The notes below the pieces were generated by a model. That model was not told where the DNA came from and did not search any database. It worked only from the letters and a program-made list of their open reading frames with translations. Shown in pieces: positions 55,356 to 64,000 of a DNA stretch of 64,000 nucleotides (positions are counted from its first letter, which is position 1; every line of letters starts with the position of its first letter). This DNA is from Prevotella sp. (GTDB taxonomy: Bacteria > Bacteroidota > Bacteroidia > Bacteroidales > Dysgonomonadaceae). The position numbers and the translations under genes were made by a program. The stretch lies in assembly GCA_031285625.1 (NCBI GenBank), contig JAITVV010000006.1:36963-100962 (forward strand). The letters run 5' to 3'.

Positions 55356-57632
55356 ATGAAACTGAACTGGATTACATCTTTGACATTCCTGTGCTTTATT
55401 CTGTTCACAGGATGTACAAATACAACTTCCGAAAATGCTGAGATGGATAAGTTTATAAATGACCTCCTTGACCGTATGACCCTGGAAGAAAAAATAGGGC
55501 AAACTGTACTGTATACCAGCGGTTATGATGTAATAACTGGGCCTACTGTAGATCCGGACTACAAAGAATACCTCAAAAAAGGAATGGTCGGTGGAATTTT
55601 TAATGCAGTGGGAGCTGATTATACCCGTAGCCTGCAAAAAATAGCAGTTGAAGAGACCCGGCTTGGAATTCCTTTGATTTTTGGCTATGATGTAATCCAT
55701 GGGCAACGGACTATATTTCCAATACCTCTTGGCGAATCATGTAGCTGGGATTTGGAGGCTATGGAACGTTCTGCCAAGATAGCAGCATCGGAAGCAACAG
55801 CAGAAGGAGTCAACTGGATTTATGCGCCTATGGTAGATATATCCCGCGATCCACGCTGGGGACGTGTGGCAGAAGGTGCCGGAGAAGATGTGTATCTGGG
55901 TTCTCTGATTGCCGCTGCACGTGTAAAAGGCTTTCAGGGGAATAGTCTTAGCGATAATAATACAGTAGTTGCCTGTGTGAAGCATTATGCTGCATATGGG
56001 GCAACAATGGCAGGACGCGATTACAATACTGTGGATATGTCTCTCAATGAATTGTGGAATACGTACCTACCACCATTCAAAGCATCTCTTGATGCAGGGT
56101 GTGGAACAATAATGACCTCGTTCAACGATCTGAATGGAATACCTGCTACAGGAAACAAGTACCTTTTGAAAGATATTCTTCGCGAAAAATGGAATTTCAA
56201 CGGATTTGTAGTTACCGATTATACCTCTATAAATGAAATGATTCCACATGGCTATGCCAGGGATGAAAAACATTCTGCCGAAATAGCGATGAACGCAGGC
56301 GTAGATATGGATATGCAGGGTGGAGTATATATGAACCATCTGAAAACGCTTATTGAGGAAGGAAAAGTATCTGAAAAAGATGTGACTGATGCTGCCCGTG
56401 CTGTGTTGAAGATAAAATACAAACTGGGATTATTCGAAGATCCTTACAAATATTGCGATGCTAAAAGAGAAAAGACTGATATACTGACTGCGGAAAATAA
56501 AGAAGCCGCACGTGATATGGCTCGTAAATCGATGGTATTATTAAAAAATGATAAACAGACTTTACCTTTAAAAGAAGATAAACGCATCGCTCTGATAGGA
56601 CCATTGGCTAAAGACCAATATGAAATACTAGGTTGTTGGTCTGCAATGGGTGACCGTGATACTGTTCCGGTAAGTGTATATGAAGGACTGGTAGATGCTT
56701 TAGGTGATAATCGTATCTCATATGCCAAAGGCTGCGATATACAGAGTGATGATACCAGCGGATTTGATGAAGCTGTCAGAGTAGCTTCAAATGCAGATTT
56801 TGTTGTTATGGTAATGGGCGAATTTCATAATATGTCGGGTGAGAATAACTCCCGTACCAATCTATCTCTTCCTGGTGTACAGCTTGATCTGCTGAAGGCA
56901 ATAAAGAAGACGGGGAAACCTGTGGCTCTTGTCTTAATGAACGGACGCCCTTTGACTATAAACTGGGAGAAAGAAAATATGGATGCAATACTCGAAGCGT
57001 GGTTTCCCGGTACAATGGGTGGGGCTGCTATTGCCGATGTGTTGACCGGAAAGTATAATCCAAGTGGAAAGCTTACAATGACGTTTCCTCAGAATGTGGG
57101 GCAGATTCCGTTGTTCTATAACCACAAAAATACCGGACGTCCTTTCGACCCAAACGATCCTCAGTTTGCATATGGTTCAAAGTATTGGGATGTGTCAAAC
57201 GAGCCACTTTATCCTTTTGGTTATGGGCTGAGTTATACAACATTTACTTATTCCGATCTTACATTGTCCTCAAAAGAGATGACAAAAGATAATCCTCTCA
57301 AGATAAATATCAAACTTGTGAATGGTGGAAAATATGATGGAGAAGAGATCGTCCAATTATATATCAGGGATCTGGTAGGTAGTGTCACCAGACCGGTGAA
57401 AGAACTCAAAGGGTTTAAAAAGGTATTCCTAAAAGCCGGAGACTCAGAAAACATTGAATTTATCCTGACTGTGGACGATCTCAGATTCTATGATGCCGAT
57501 TTGAATTATATATACGAGCCTGGAGATTTCCATTTGTTTGTGGGTGGTAATTCGGATACAAAAATTAAAGCAGACTTTACCTTAAACGAATCCGGTCGTT
57601 CTGAAAAACCGAAACCAATAAAAATAAAATAA
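55356..57632 (+). CDS. GH3 beta-glucosidase lipoprotein (PUL 4)
   Basis: 758 aa, lipobox FTGC (Cys20). GH3 barrel (about 30-355; YAPMVDISRDPRWGR, CVKHYAAYGATMAGRDYN, nucleophile Asp288 in GFVVTDYTSI), alpha/beta sandwich (about 385-605; MGEFHNMSGENNSRTNL) and fibronectin-III-like C-terminal domain (about 660-735), then a lysine-rich tail. It starts 7 bp after the GH144 gene. The lipid anchor, absent in the next GH3, hints at a different location, so the two enzymes may trim oligosaccharides at successive steps. Confidence 0.92.
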   Translation: MKLNWITSLTFLCFILFTGCTNTTSENAEMDKFINDLLDRMTLEEKIGQTVLYTSGYDVITGPTVDPDYKEYLKKGMVGGIFNAVGADYTRSLQKIAVEETRLGIPLIFGYDVIHGQRTIFPIPLGESCSWDLEAMERSAKIAASEATAEGVNWIYAPMVDISRDPRWGRVAEGAGEDVYLGSLIAAARVKGFQGNSLSDNNTVVACVKHYAAYGATMAGRDYNTVDMSLNELWNTYLPPFKASLDAGCGTIMTSFNDLNGIPATGNKYLLKDILREKWNFNGFVVTDYTSINEMIPHGYARDEKHSAEIAMNAGVDMDMQGGVYMNHLKTLIEEGKVSEKDVTDAARAVLKIKYKLGLFEDPYKYCDAKREKTDILTAENKEAARDMARKSMVLLKNDKQTLPLKEDKRIALIGPLAKDQYEILGCWSAMGDRDTVPVSVYEGLVDALGDNRISYAKGCDIQSDDTSGFDEAVRVASNADFVVMVMGEFHNMSGENNSRTNLSLPGVQLDLLKAIKKTGKPVALVLMNGRPLTINWEKENMDAILEAWFPGTMGGAAIADVLTGKYNPSGKLTMTFPQNVGQIPLFYNHKNTGRPFDPNDPQFAYGSKYWDVSNEPLYPFGYGLSYTTFTYSDLTLSSKEMTKDNPLKINIKLVNGGKYDGEEIVQLYIRDLVGSVTRPVKELKGFKKVFLKAGDSENIEFILTVDDLRFYDADLNYIYEPGDFHLFVGGNSDTKIKADFTLNESGRSEKPKPIKIK

Positions 57633-57654
57633 CTATTACTAATAAGACAAGAAC

Positions 57655-59940
57655 ATGAAAAAACTTATAACTACAGTTTTACTTGGGTGCGCAATGATTA
57701 CTGCCGGTGCGCAAAGTAAAGACTCTAAAATGGATCGTTTTATAGATGAGCTGATGAATAAAATGACAATAGAGGAAAAGATTGGTCAGCTTAATTTGCC
57801 CGGTTCCGGAGATATTGTAACCGGACAAGCCAAGAACAGTGATATTGCAGGAAAAATAAAGAGAGGGCAAGTCGGAGGACTATTTAATATAAAGGGAGTA
57901 GAAAAAATAAAAGATGTACAGCGTGTGGCTGTAGAAGAAAGCCGTCTGGGTATTCCTCTCATATTTGGTATGGATGTTATACATGGATACGAAACAGTAT
58001 TTCCTATTCCTTTAGGATTATCTTGCTCCTGGGATATGGAAGCCATTGAGAAATCGGCTCGGATAGCTGCTACAGAAGCTAGTGCTGATGGTATATGCTG
58101 GACATTCAGCCCGATGGTTGATATATCAAGAGACCCGCGTTGGGGACGTGTATCAGAAGGTAACGGTGAAGATCCGTATCTGGGTGGACAAATAGCGAAA
58201 GCCATGGTACGCGGATATCAGGGAACAGGTGATAAAACCTTTACAACAAACAATCAGATAATGTCCTGTGTAAAGCACTATGCCCTATATGGAGCTGGCG
58301 AGGCCGGACGAGATTACAATACTGTTGATATGAGTCATCAACGTATGTATAGTGAATATTTTTATCCATATCAGGCGGCTGTTGAGGCAGGAGTAGGTAG
58401 TGTTATGGCTTCCTTTAATGAAGTTGATGGAGTACCTGCTACTGCAAACAGATGGTTGATGACCGAAGTATTACGTAATCAGTGGGGATTTAACGGATTT
58501 GTTGTTACTGATTTTACTGGTATCGCCGAGATGGTAGATCATGGTATTGGTGATTTACAAACTGTATCAGCACGAGCACTTAATGCCGGCATCGATATGG
58601 ATATGGTGGCGGAAGGTTTCCTTACTACAATAAAGAAGTCTTTTGATGAAGGAAAAGTTACTAAAGCTGAAATCGATCTGGCTTGTCGCCGCATACTCGA
58701 AGCTAAATATAAACTGGGTTTATTCTCCGATCCTTATAAATATTGTGATGTAAGCCGGGTTAAAAAAGAGGTATATGCCCCTGAGCATCGTCAACTCGCT
58801 CGCAAGATAGCAGCTGAAAGTTTTGTTTTGCTTAAGAATGATAATAATTTGTTACCGTTGAGCAAAAAAGGAACTATCGCTGTTGTAGGTCCGTTAGGTA
58901 ATACAAAGGAAAATATGCCGGGAACCTGGAGTGTAGCTGCCGATTTTAATAAGGCAACTACCGTTGTCGATGGTCTGAAGTCGGTTGTTGGTAATAAGGC
59001 GAATGTTGTATATGCTAAAGGTAGTAATCTAACTACCGATCCTGTTCTGGAAGATAGGGCTACAATGTTTGACCGTAGTTTGAAGCGTGATGACAGAACA
59101 GAAGAAGAACTAAGAAATGAAGCTCTCCAGATAGCTAAAAATGCAGATGTTATTGTCGCTACATTAGGTGAGTCCTCCGAATATAGCGGAGAGTCGAGTA
59201 GTCGTTCCGAAATTGGCATACCTGATGTACAACAACGTCTGTTAATGGAACTTTTGAAGACAGGTAAACCTGTAGTTCTTGTACTATTTACCGGACGTCC
59301 GTTGACACTGACATGGGAGAATGAGAATGTTCCTGCAATCTTAAATGTTTGGTTTGGTGGAACGGAAGCTGCATATGCAATAGGTGATGTATTATTCGGC
59401 GATGTAAATCCTAGTGGAAAATTGACTACTACATTTCCTCAGAATGTAGGACAGATACCATTGTACTACAATCATAAAAATACAGGGCGTCCATTGGCAG
59501 AAGGTAAATGGTTTGAAAAGTTCCGTAGTAATTACCTTGATGTAAGCAACGATCCGGTTTATCCATTCGGTTACGGACTGAGCTATTCTCAGTTTGACTA
59601 TAGCGATGTAACGTTAAGTTCTACAGCAATCGACTCAAATGGGGAATTAACAGCCAGTATAACTGTTACCAATAAGGGTAAAATGGATGGAAAAGAAGTG
59701 GTACAATTCTATATACGTGATATAGTAGGTAGTGTAACCCGTCCGGTAAAAGAATTAAAAGGTTTTGAGAAAATATTCCTGAAAGCCGGTGAAGCTAAAA
59801 CTGTAACATTCAAAATCACACCGGAATTATTGAAATTTTATAACTATGATCTGAATTATGTTTTCGAGCTGGGAGACTTTGATGTTATGATAGGAGGCAA
59901 TAGCCGTGATGTAAAGAGTGCAAAGTTCACCTTGAAATAG
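57655..59940 (+). CDS. GH3 beta-glucosidase, likely beta-1,2-glucosidase
   Basis: 761 aa, signal peptide 1-19 (ends TAGAQ), no lipobox. GH3 barrel (about 25-355; FSPMVDISRDPRWGR, CVKHYALYGAGEAGRDYN). The nucleophile is Asp286 in GFVVTDFTGI, the same residue number I recall for BT_3567, the B. thetaiotaomicron beta-1,2-glucosidase that acts on sophoro-oligosaccharides. Acid/base region LGESSEYSGESSSRSEI near 504-520, fibronectin-III-like domain near 665-735. It starts 22 bp after the other GH3. Sophorose hydrolysis is inferred from this and from the flanking GH144 genes. Confidence 0.9.
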   Translation: MKKLITTVLLGCAMITAGAQSKDSKMDRFIDELMNKMTIEEKIGQLNLPGSGDIVTGQAKNSDIAGKIKRGQVGGLFNIKGVEKIKDVQRVAVEESRLGIPLIFGMDVIHGYETVFPIPLGLSCSWDMEAIEKSARIAATEASADGICWTFSPMVDISRDPRWGRVSEGNGEDPYLGGQIAKAMVRGYQGTGDKTFTTNNQIMSCVKHYALYGAGEAGRDYNTVDMSHQRMYSEYFYPYQAAVEAGVGSVMASFNEVDGVPATANRWLMTEVLRNQWGFNGFVVTDFTGIAEMVDHGIGDLQTVSARALNAGIDMDMVAEGFLTTIKKSFDEGKVTKAEIDLACRRILEAKYKLGLFSDPYKYCDVSRVKKEVYAPEHRQLARKIAAESFVLLKNDNNLLPLSKKGTIAVVGPLGNTKENMPGTWSVAADFNKATTVVDGLKSVVGNKANVVYAKGSNLTTDPVLEDRATMFDRSLKRDDRTEEELRNEALQIAKNADVIVATLGESSEYSGESSSRSEIGIPDVQQRLLMELLKTGKPVVLVLFTGRPLTLTWENENVPAILNVWFGGTEAAYAIGDVLFGDVNPSGKLTTTFPQNVGQIPLYYNHKNTGRPLAEGKWFEKFRSNYLDVSNDPVYPFGYGLSYSQFDYSDVTLSSTAIDSNGELTASITVTNKGKMDGKEVVQFYIRDIVGSVTRPVKELKGFEKIFLKAGEAKTVTFKITPELLKFYNYDLNYVFELGDFDVMIGGNSRDVKSAKFTLK

Positions 59941-59961
59941 GATATTCAATATTTATAACAC

Positions 59962-60040
59962 TGTCATCCTGACCGTAGGGAAGGATCTCGATCCTGAAAA
60001 TGGTTTTTGATACAAGAGATTCTTCACTTCGTTCAGAAAC
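59962..60040. repeat. REP-like extragenic palindrome, copy 1 (degenerate)
   Basis: Left arm GTCATCCTGACCGTAGGGAAG (from 59962) is mirrored by a right arm (60016-60040) whose complement reads GTTTCTGAACGAAGTGAAG. The arms are related to copy 2 at 61509-61580. It lies in the 152-bp gap between GH3 and GH144. Confidence 0.6.
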
Positions 60041-60092
60041 AATGTTCGACGGAACGAATTGTAGTCAATAACAAAGAGTAAAATTTAAAACA

Positions 60093-61445
60093 ATGGAAAA
60101 GATCAAGATTTCTATTTTATCTATCATACTTCTTGCCTTTATTACAGGGTGTAGTGAGGCAAAGAAAGATACAGGAACGAATATCGCAGAGATAAGTGAT
60201 GAAGCTTTATTGGATTCCGTACAACGCCGTACGTTCAACTACTTTTGGGATGGAGCAGAGCCTGTAAGTGGGATGGCGCGCGAACGGTTCCATATGGATG
60301 GTGACTATGGCCGGCACGATAAAAATACAGTAACATCAGGCGGCAGTGGTTTTGGTATCATGGCAATACTTTCAGGTATAGAACGGGGATATATTACCAA
60401 GGCGCAAGGTCTGGAAAGGTATGAAAAGATAATAACATTTTTAGAAAAAGCAGATTCTTTTCATGGAGTATTTCCTCATTGGTGGAATGGCGAGACAGGG
60501 AAGGTTATAGGCTTTGGAGATAAAGATAATGGTGGTGATTTAGTTGAAACTTCGTTTCTATTTCAGGGACTTTTAGCAGTTCATCAGTATTATGTAAACG
60601 GTACAGATGCTGAGAAAGCACTTGCCGCACGTATAGATAGGCTATGGAAGGCTATCGACTGGAACTGGCACCGTAATGGAACAAATCAGCTATACTGGCA
60701 CTGGAGCCCCGATCATTCATGGGAAATGAATTTCTCTATTCGGGGATACAACGAATGCCTTATAACATTTATTCTTGCAGCTTCATCTCCTACCCACGGG
60801 GTTCCGGCAGAAGTTTATACAGAAGGATGGGGTGAAGGCGGACAGATAATAGGGCCACATGAACTTGAAGGATATAAGCTGAATATGCGTTATCAAAGCG
60901 ATGCCGGCGTAGGTCCGTTATTCTGGGCACATTACTCCTTCCTCGGGCTTGACCCTAATGGGTTGAAAGACCGCTATGCCGATTATTTTCAGGAAATGAA
61001 AAATTATACACTAATCAACAGGGCATATTGTATCCGTAATCCTAAAGGCTTTAAAGGTTACAGTGAAGATAGCTGGGGATTATCCGCAAGTTATTCGGTT
61101 AAAGGTTATGCAGCACATGCGCCAAGCGAAAATCTCGATGAAGGAGTTATTTCACCGACAGCCGCCCTTTCATCTATTGTATATACTCCTGAAGAGTCTA
61201 TGAAGGTAATAAGGAAATTTTACAGTATGGGTGACAAACTTATGGGGCCTTATGGTTTCTATGATGCGTTCAGCGAAACTGATAACTGGTATCCTCAGCG
61301 GTATCTGGCTATAGATCAGGGACCTATTGCCGTAATGATAGAGAACCATCGCTCACAATTGCTTTGGAAACTATTTATGAGCCACCCTGATATACAAAAC
61401 GGATTGAAAAAACTTGGCTTTGAATCTCCTTATTTAAGGAAATAG
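60093..61445 (+). CDS. GH144-type endo-beta-1,2-glucanase lipoprotein (single domain)
   Basis: 450 aa, lipobox ITGC (Cys20). Only the glucoamylase-fold domain (PF10091) is present (about 35-445): RRTFNYFWDGAEPVSGMARE (Asp53), SGGSGFGIMAI, DLVETSFLFQGLLAV, LYWHWSPDHSW and the ending MIENHRSQLLWKLFMSHPDI. The length and single-domain layout match characterised GH144 endo-beta-1,2-glucanases. It is closer to that type than the modular protein at 53183, in which the segment after FWDGAEP differs. Probably a surface enzyme that cuts the polymer before import. Confidence 0.85.
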   Translation: MEKIKISILSIILLAFITGCSEAKKDTGTNIAEISDEALLDSVQRRTFNYFWDGAEPVSGMARERFHMDGDYGRHDKNTVTSGGSGFGIMAILSGIERGYITKAQGLERYEKIITFLEKADSFHGVFPHWWNGETGKVIGFGDKDNGGDLVETSFLFQGLLAVHQYYVNGTDAEKALAARIDRLWKAIDWNWHRNGTNQLYWHWSPDHSWEMNFSIRGYNECLITFILAASSPTHGVPAEVYTEGWGEGGQIIGPHELEGYKLNMRYQSDAGVGPLFWAHYSFLGLDPNGLKDRYADYFQEMKNYTLINRAYCIRNPKGFKGYSEDSWGLSASYSVKGYAAHAPSENLDEGVISPTAALSSIVYTPEESMKVIRKFYSMGDKLMGPYGFYDAFSETDNWYPQRYLAIDQGPIAVMIENHRSQLLWKLFMSHPDIQNGLKKLGFESPYLRK

Positions 61446-61508
61446 AATTACTTTCGGCCATATAAATCTTTTTAAGTGATTAATAAGAATTAATGATATA
61501 CTTTATTT

Positions 61509-61580
61509 TGTCATGCTGAACGTAGTGAAGCATCTCATGACTCAACAGGAAAGAGATCCTTCATTCCACTCAGGATGACA
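61509..61580. repeat. REP-like extragenic palindrome, copy 2
   Basis: Left arm TGTCATGCTGAACGTAGTGA (from 61509) and right arm 61553-61580, whose complement starts TGTCATCCTGAGTGGAATGA. About 28-bp arms with a 16-nt centre. Same family as copy 1. Similar TGTCATCCTGA... palindromes are common between genes in Bacteroidetes. Confidence 0.7.
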
Positions 61581-61618
61581 AAATTATCAATAAATATTTT
61601 AAAGCACTCAACATAATA

Positions 61619-63379
61619 ATGAAGAAAATTATATTCTTTTTTTTAGTATATGTCTTGTCTACCGGCTTGTCAGCTCAGCAAAAGACATATTGTAACCCTG
61701 TTAATATCGATTACGGATATGGTCCCATTCCCAATTTTACTACTTGGGGAAAACATCGATCTACAGCCGACCCTGTAATTGTAAATTACAAAGGGGACTA
61801 TTATCTGTTTTCTACGAATCAGTATGGTTACTGGTGGAGTAGCGACATGTTAAACTGGAATTTTGTTTCCCGTCGTTTCCTTACACAGGAAGCTATTGAC
61901 AATACACCTAACAAATGGGATGACCTTTGTGCCCCTGCTGCATGGGTACAAGGTGATTCTCTCTGCGTTTTTGGTTCTACATATTCACGATTATTCCCTA
62001 TATGGGTAAGCACAAATCCGAAGGAAAATCAATGGAGCAAAGCAGTTGAACGCTTTGATATAGGAGGATGGGATCCTGCTTTCTTTGTTGATGACGATGA
62101 ACGTCTGTATATGTATAACGGTAGCAGTAATGTATATCCGTTGTATGGTATAGAGCTTGACCGCAAGACTTTTCAGCCGATAGGCACACGCAAAGAACTA
62201 CTTTTACTTGATGATGACAAAATTGGATGGCACCGTTTTGGCGAGCATATGGATAATACATTCCTTAAGCCATTTATGGAAGGGGCATGGATGACCAAGC
62301 ATAATGGTAAATACTATTTGCAATGGGGCGGCCCGGGTACAGAATTTAGCCATTACGGTGACGGGGTGGCAGTCAGTGGCCATCCACTGGGAGATCATGA
62401 TCATTTTCAGCATGTATCACTGCCTTTCAGTATGAAGGCCGGAGGTTTTATCAGGGGAGCCGGACATGGTGCCACATTTCAGGATAATTGGGGAAATTAC
62501 TGGCATACATCGACCATGGTCATCAATGTCAAGAATAACTTTGAACGACGTATCGGAATATGGCCAGCCGGATTCGATAAAGATGATGTAATGTATTGTA
62601 ATACGGCATTTGGTGATTATCCTCACTATATTCCGGATGGTAATACAGACCATCTTAAGAGCCGCTTTACAGGATGGATGCTGCTCAACTATAACAAACC
62701 CGTTCAGGTATCATCTACGCTTGGGGCACATTATGCGAACAACATTGTGGATGAGGATGTAAAAACATATTGGAGTGCAAAAACAGCAAATAAGGGCGAA
62801 TGGTTGATTACCGACCTGGGGGAAGAATCGGATATTTACGCTATTCAGATTAATTATGCCGATCAGGATGCCGAATTTTTAGGAAAACAACAAGGCATTT
62901 ACCATCAGTATATCGTATATAGTTCATTGGATGGTAAAAGTTGGAAAAAACTAATAGATAAAAGCCAAAACAAGAAAGATGTTCCGCATGATTATATTGA
63001 ACTCGAAAAACCTGTAAAGGCTCGTTATCTTAAACTGGAAAATATCCATATGCCTACAGGTAAATTTGCCGTATCGGGATTCAGGGCTTTCGGGTTTGGT
63101 AGCGGACAGAAACCTGAAGCCGTAAAACAGTTTATGGCTTTGCGCTCGGATGTGACCGACAGACGCAATGCCTGGCTCAAATGGCAGCCGGTGGATGGTG
63201 CATATGCCTATAATATATACATAGGACAACAGCCGGATAAATTGTACAATTGTGTGATGGTGCATGATGTAAACGAATACTATTATCCGGGTATGGACAA
63301 AACAAAACCATACTATTTTGCTATTGAAGCAATTAATGAAAACGGAACTTCTGAATGGACAAGGGCTGAGGCATTATAG
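61619..63379 (+). CDS. GH43-like glycosidase with discoidin and fibronectin-III domains
   Basis: 586 aa, signal peptide 1-19 (ends LSAQ). Five-bladed propeller of GH43 type (about 25-345) with the three expected acidic residues: Asp51 in STADPVIVNYKGDYYLFST, Asp152 in IGGWDPAFF and Glu221 in FMEGAWMTKHNGKYYLQWG. Then an F5/8-type (discoidin) carbohydrate-binding domain (about 355-490; NNIVDEDVKTYWSAK) and a fibronectin-III domain (about 500-586). GH43 enzymes usually remove arabinose, xylose or galactose, which does not fit a pure beta-1,2-glucan, so this gene may be a separate unit. It has its own 170-bp upstream gap and its own terminator. Confidence 0.82.
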   Translation: MKKIIFFFLVYVLSTGLSAQQKTYCNPVNIDYGYGPIPNFTTWGKHRSTADPVIVNYKGDYYLFSTNQYGYWWSSDMLNWNFVSRRFLTQEAIDNTPNKWDDLCAPAAWVQGDSLCVFGSTYSRLFPIWVSTNPKENQWSKAVERFDIGGWDPAFFVDDDERLYMYNGSSNVYPLYGIELDRKTFQPIGTRKELLLLDDDKIGWHRFGEHMDNTFLKPFMEGAWMTKHNGKYYLQWGGPGTEFSHYGDGVAVSGHPLGDHDHFQHVSLPFSMKAGGFIRGAGHGATFQDNWGNYWHTSTMVINVKNNFERRIGIWPAGFDKDDVMYCNTAFGDYPHYIPDGNTDHLKSRFTGWMLLNYNKPVQVSSTLGAHYANNIVDEDVKTYWSAKTANKGEWLITDLGEESDIYAIQINYADQDAEFLGKQQGIYHQYIVYSSLDGKSWKKLIDKSQNKKDVPHDYIELEKPVKARYLKLENIHMPTGKFAVSGFRAFGFGSGQKPEAVKQFMALRSDVTDRRNAWLKWQPVDGAYAYNIYIGQQPDKLYNCVMVHDVNEYYYPGMDKTKPYYFAIEAINENGTSEWTRAEAL

Positions 63380-63416
63380 ATTCAATTTATTTTTTTAGTC
63401 AAAATAATGAGATGTG

Positions 63417-63447
63417 ACCGTGTAATATTTAATATTGCACGGTTTTT
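63417..63447 (+). terminator. Intrinsic terminator at the end of PUL 4
   Basis: Stem ACCGTGTAATATT / AATATTGCACGGT (one T-G pair, 3- to 5-nt loop) directly followed by TTTTTA. It lies 37 bp after the GH43-like stop and before the next sigma gene. Confidence 0.8.
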
Positions 63448-63516
63448 ACTTTTTATTTAATTTATGACCCTGTTAACCCGAAAAGTTAAAAATATCAGAG
63501 TTTACATAATCTATTA

Positions 63517-63524
63517 TATATTTG
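63517..63524 (+). promoter_or_regulatory. -7 box candidate before the sigma gene at 63546
   Basis: TATATTTG, full match to TAnnTTTG, 22 bp before the ATG. No good -33 box is seen. Confidence 0.5.
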
Positions 63525-63545
63525 TATCTGTTACCATAAAAACAC

Positions 63546-64000
63546 ATGAGTATATATAACTCCGATCCGGAAAAAATCTTAGTCACACGTTTGATAAATG
63601 GAAACGAATCTGCTTTTTGTAAACTTTATGCTTTATATAAAAACAGGTTGATTTGTTTTGCCATGAAGTTTGTCAAATCAAGAGAACTTGCTGAAGACAT
63701 TTTTCAGGATACTTTCACTGCAATATGGCAAAACCGGGAATTTCTTGACCCTGAGCTCCCATTTTCTTCTTATGTATATACCATTACTAAAAATCGGCTT
63801 TTAAATTTACTGCATAATATAGAAAGAGATCAGAAATTGAAGAATCATCTTTTATCGGGTGCAATTGACTTTTCTAATGAGACTGAAAATTCTATTCTTT
63901 CTACTGATCTGTCTCAGTTGCTTGATAGAGCATTGCAACTATTAACTCCTCAGCAGAGACGTGTGTTTGAAATGAGCCGTACCGAGATGAAGTCTCATAA
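63546..64000 (+). CDS. ECF RNA polymerase sigma factor, 5' part (runs off the window)
   Basis: Open from the ATG at 63546 to the window end (151 codons, no stop). Region 2 is visible at about residues 20-85 (ELAEDIFQDTFTAIWQNREFL, then YTITKNRLLNLLHN), and the start of region 4 (LLTPQQRRVFEMSRTE) appears at the end. It is a third ECF factor of the PUL type in this window, and a FecR and an STN-SusC are expected just beyond the right edge. Confidence 0.9.
   Translation, partial: MSIYNSDPEKILVTRLINGNESAFCKLYALYKNRLICFAMKFVKSRELAEDIFQDTFTAIWQNREFLDPELPFSSYVYTITKNRLLNLLHNIERDQKLKNHLLSGAIDFSNETENSILSTDLSQLLDRALQLLTPQQRRVFEMSRTEMKSH

Noticed and set aside
58791-59219. 142-codon minus-strand open frame inside the GH3 gene
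   Set aside because: Antisense to a well-supported GH3 catalytic gene; no domain recognised.
1-64000. CRISPR arrays, insertion sequences, tRNA/rRNA genes, prophage
   Set aside because: No regularly spaced repeats, transposase or integrase frames, or tRNA-like cloverleaf sequences were seen on either strand.

Overview
The window is AT-rich, densely coded DNA made almost entirely of polysaccharide utilisation loci (PULs) of a Bacteroidales bacterium, most likely Dysgonomonas or a close relative (genus is inference). The case rests on four SusC/SusD pairs, ECF-sigma/FecR pairs, Bacteroidetes-type -7 boxes (TAnnTTTG) and many exported or lipoprotein glycosidases. No tRNA, rRNA, CRISPR array, insertion sequence or phage gene was seen.

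Layout. (1) 1-875: 3' end of a GH2 beta-galactosidase, closed by a hairpin shared with the next, convergent locus. (2) 913-13954, minus strand: PUL 1, read from right to left as GH3, ECF sigma, FecR anti-sigma, SusC with STN domain, SusD, a DUF4091/GH123-like protein and a DUF5107 protein. (3) 14506-27481, plus strand, divergent from PUL 1: PUL 2, with ECF sigma, FecR, STN-SusC, SusD, a Tat-exported Gfo/Idh/MocA oxidoreductase, a DUF1080 lipoprotein, a NagB/AgaI-like sugar-phosphate deaminase, a ROK kinase, an MFS transporter and a GH16 glucanase. (4) 27626-38004: PUL 3, with SusC, a SusD_2-type lipoprotein, an endonuclease/exonuclease/phosphatase lipoprotein, a minus-strand AraC regulator, and a four-gene corrinoid methyltransfer operon (URO-D methyltransferase, corrinoid protein, MetH-type reactivation domain, second URO-D methyltransferase). 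(5) 38198-44982: a second 3-keto-glycoside type module (oxidoreductase, DUF1080, oxidoreductase, xylose-isomerase-like lipoprotein) followed by a retaining-type GH97. (6) 45237-63379: PUL 4, a probable beta-1,2-glucan locus with a SusR-like regulator, SusC/SusD, GH144, GH3, GH3, GH144 and a GH43-like enzyme. (7) 63546-64000: the 5' end of another ECF sigma gene, probably opening the next PUL.

How the parts fit. SusC/D pairs import glycans. Surface and periplasmic GH3, GH16, GH97, GH144, GH43 and GH123-like enzymes trim them. The exported oxidoreductase/DUF1080 sets fit the oxidise-then-cleave route through 3-keto sugars described for Bacteroides. The most unusual part is PUL 3: three promoters (before SusC at 27626, the methyltransferase operon at 34392 and the oxidoreductase at 38198) carry the same tandem motif, GCA-N7-TCCATT repeated with a 22-bp period, each 58-59 bp before a TAnnTTTG-like box. 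This suggests one AraC regulon coupling outer-membrane import, a phosphatase-like enzyme, B12-dependent demethylation and sugar oxidation, and hence a methylated glycoside substrate.
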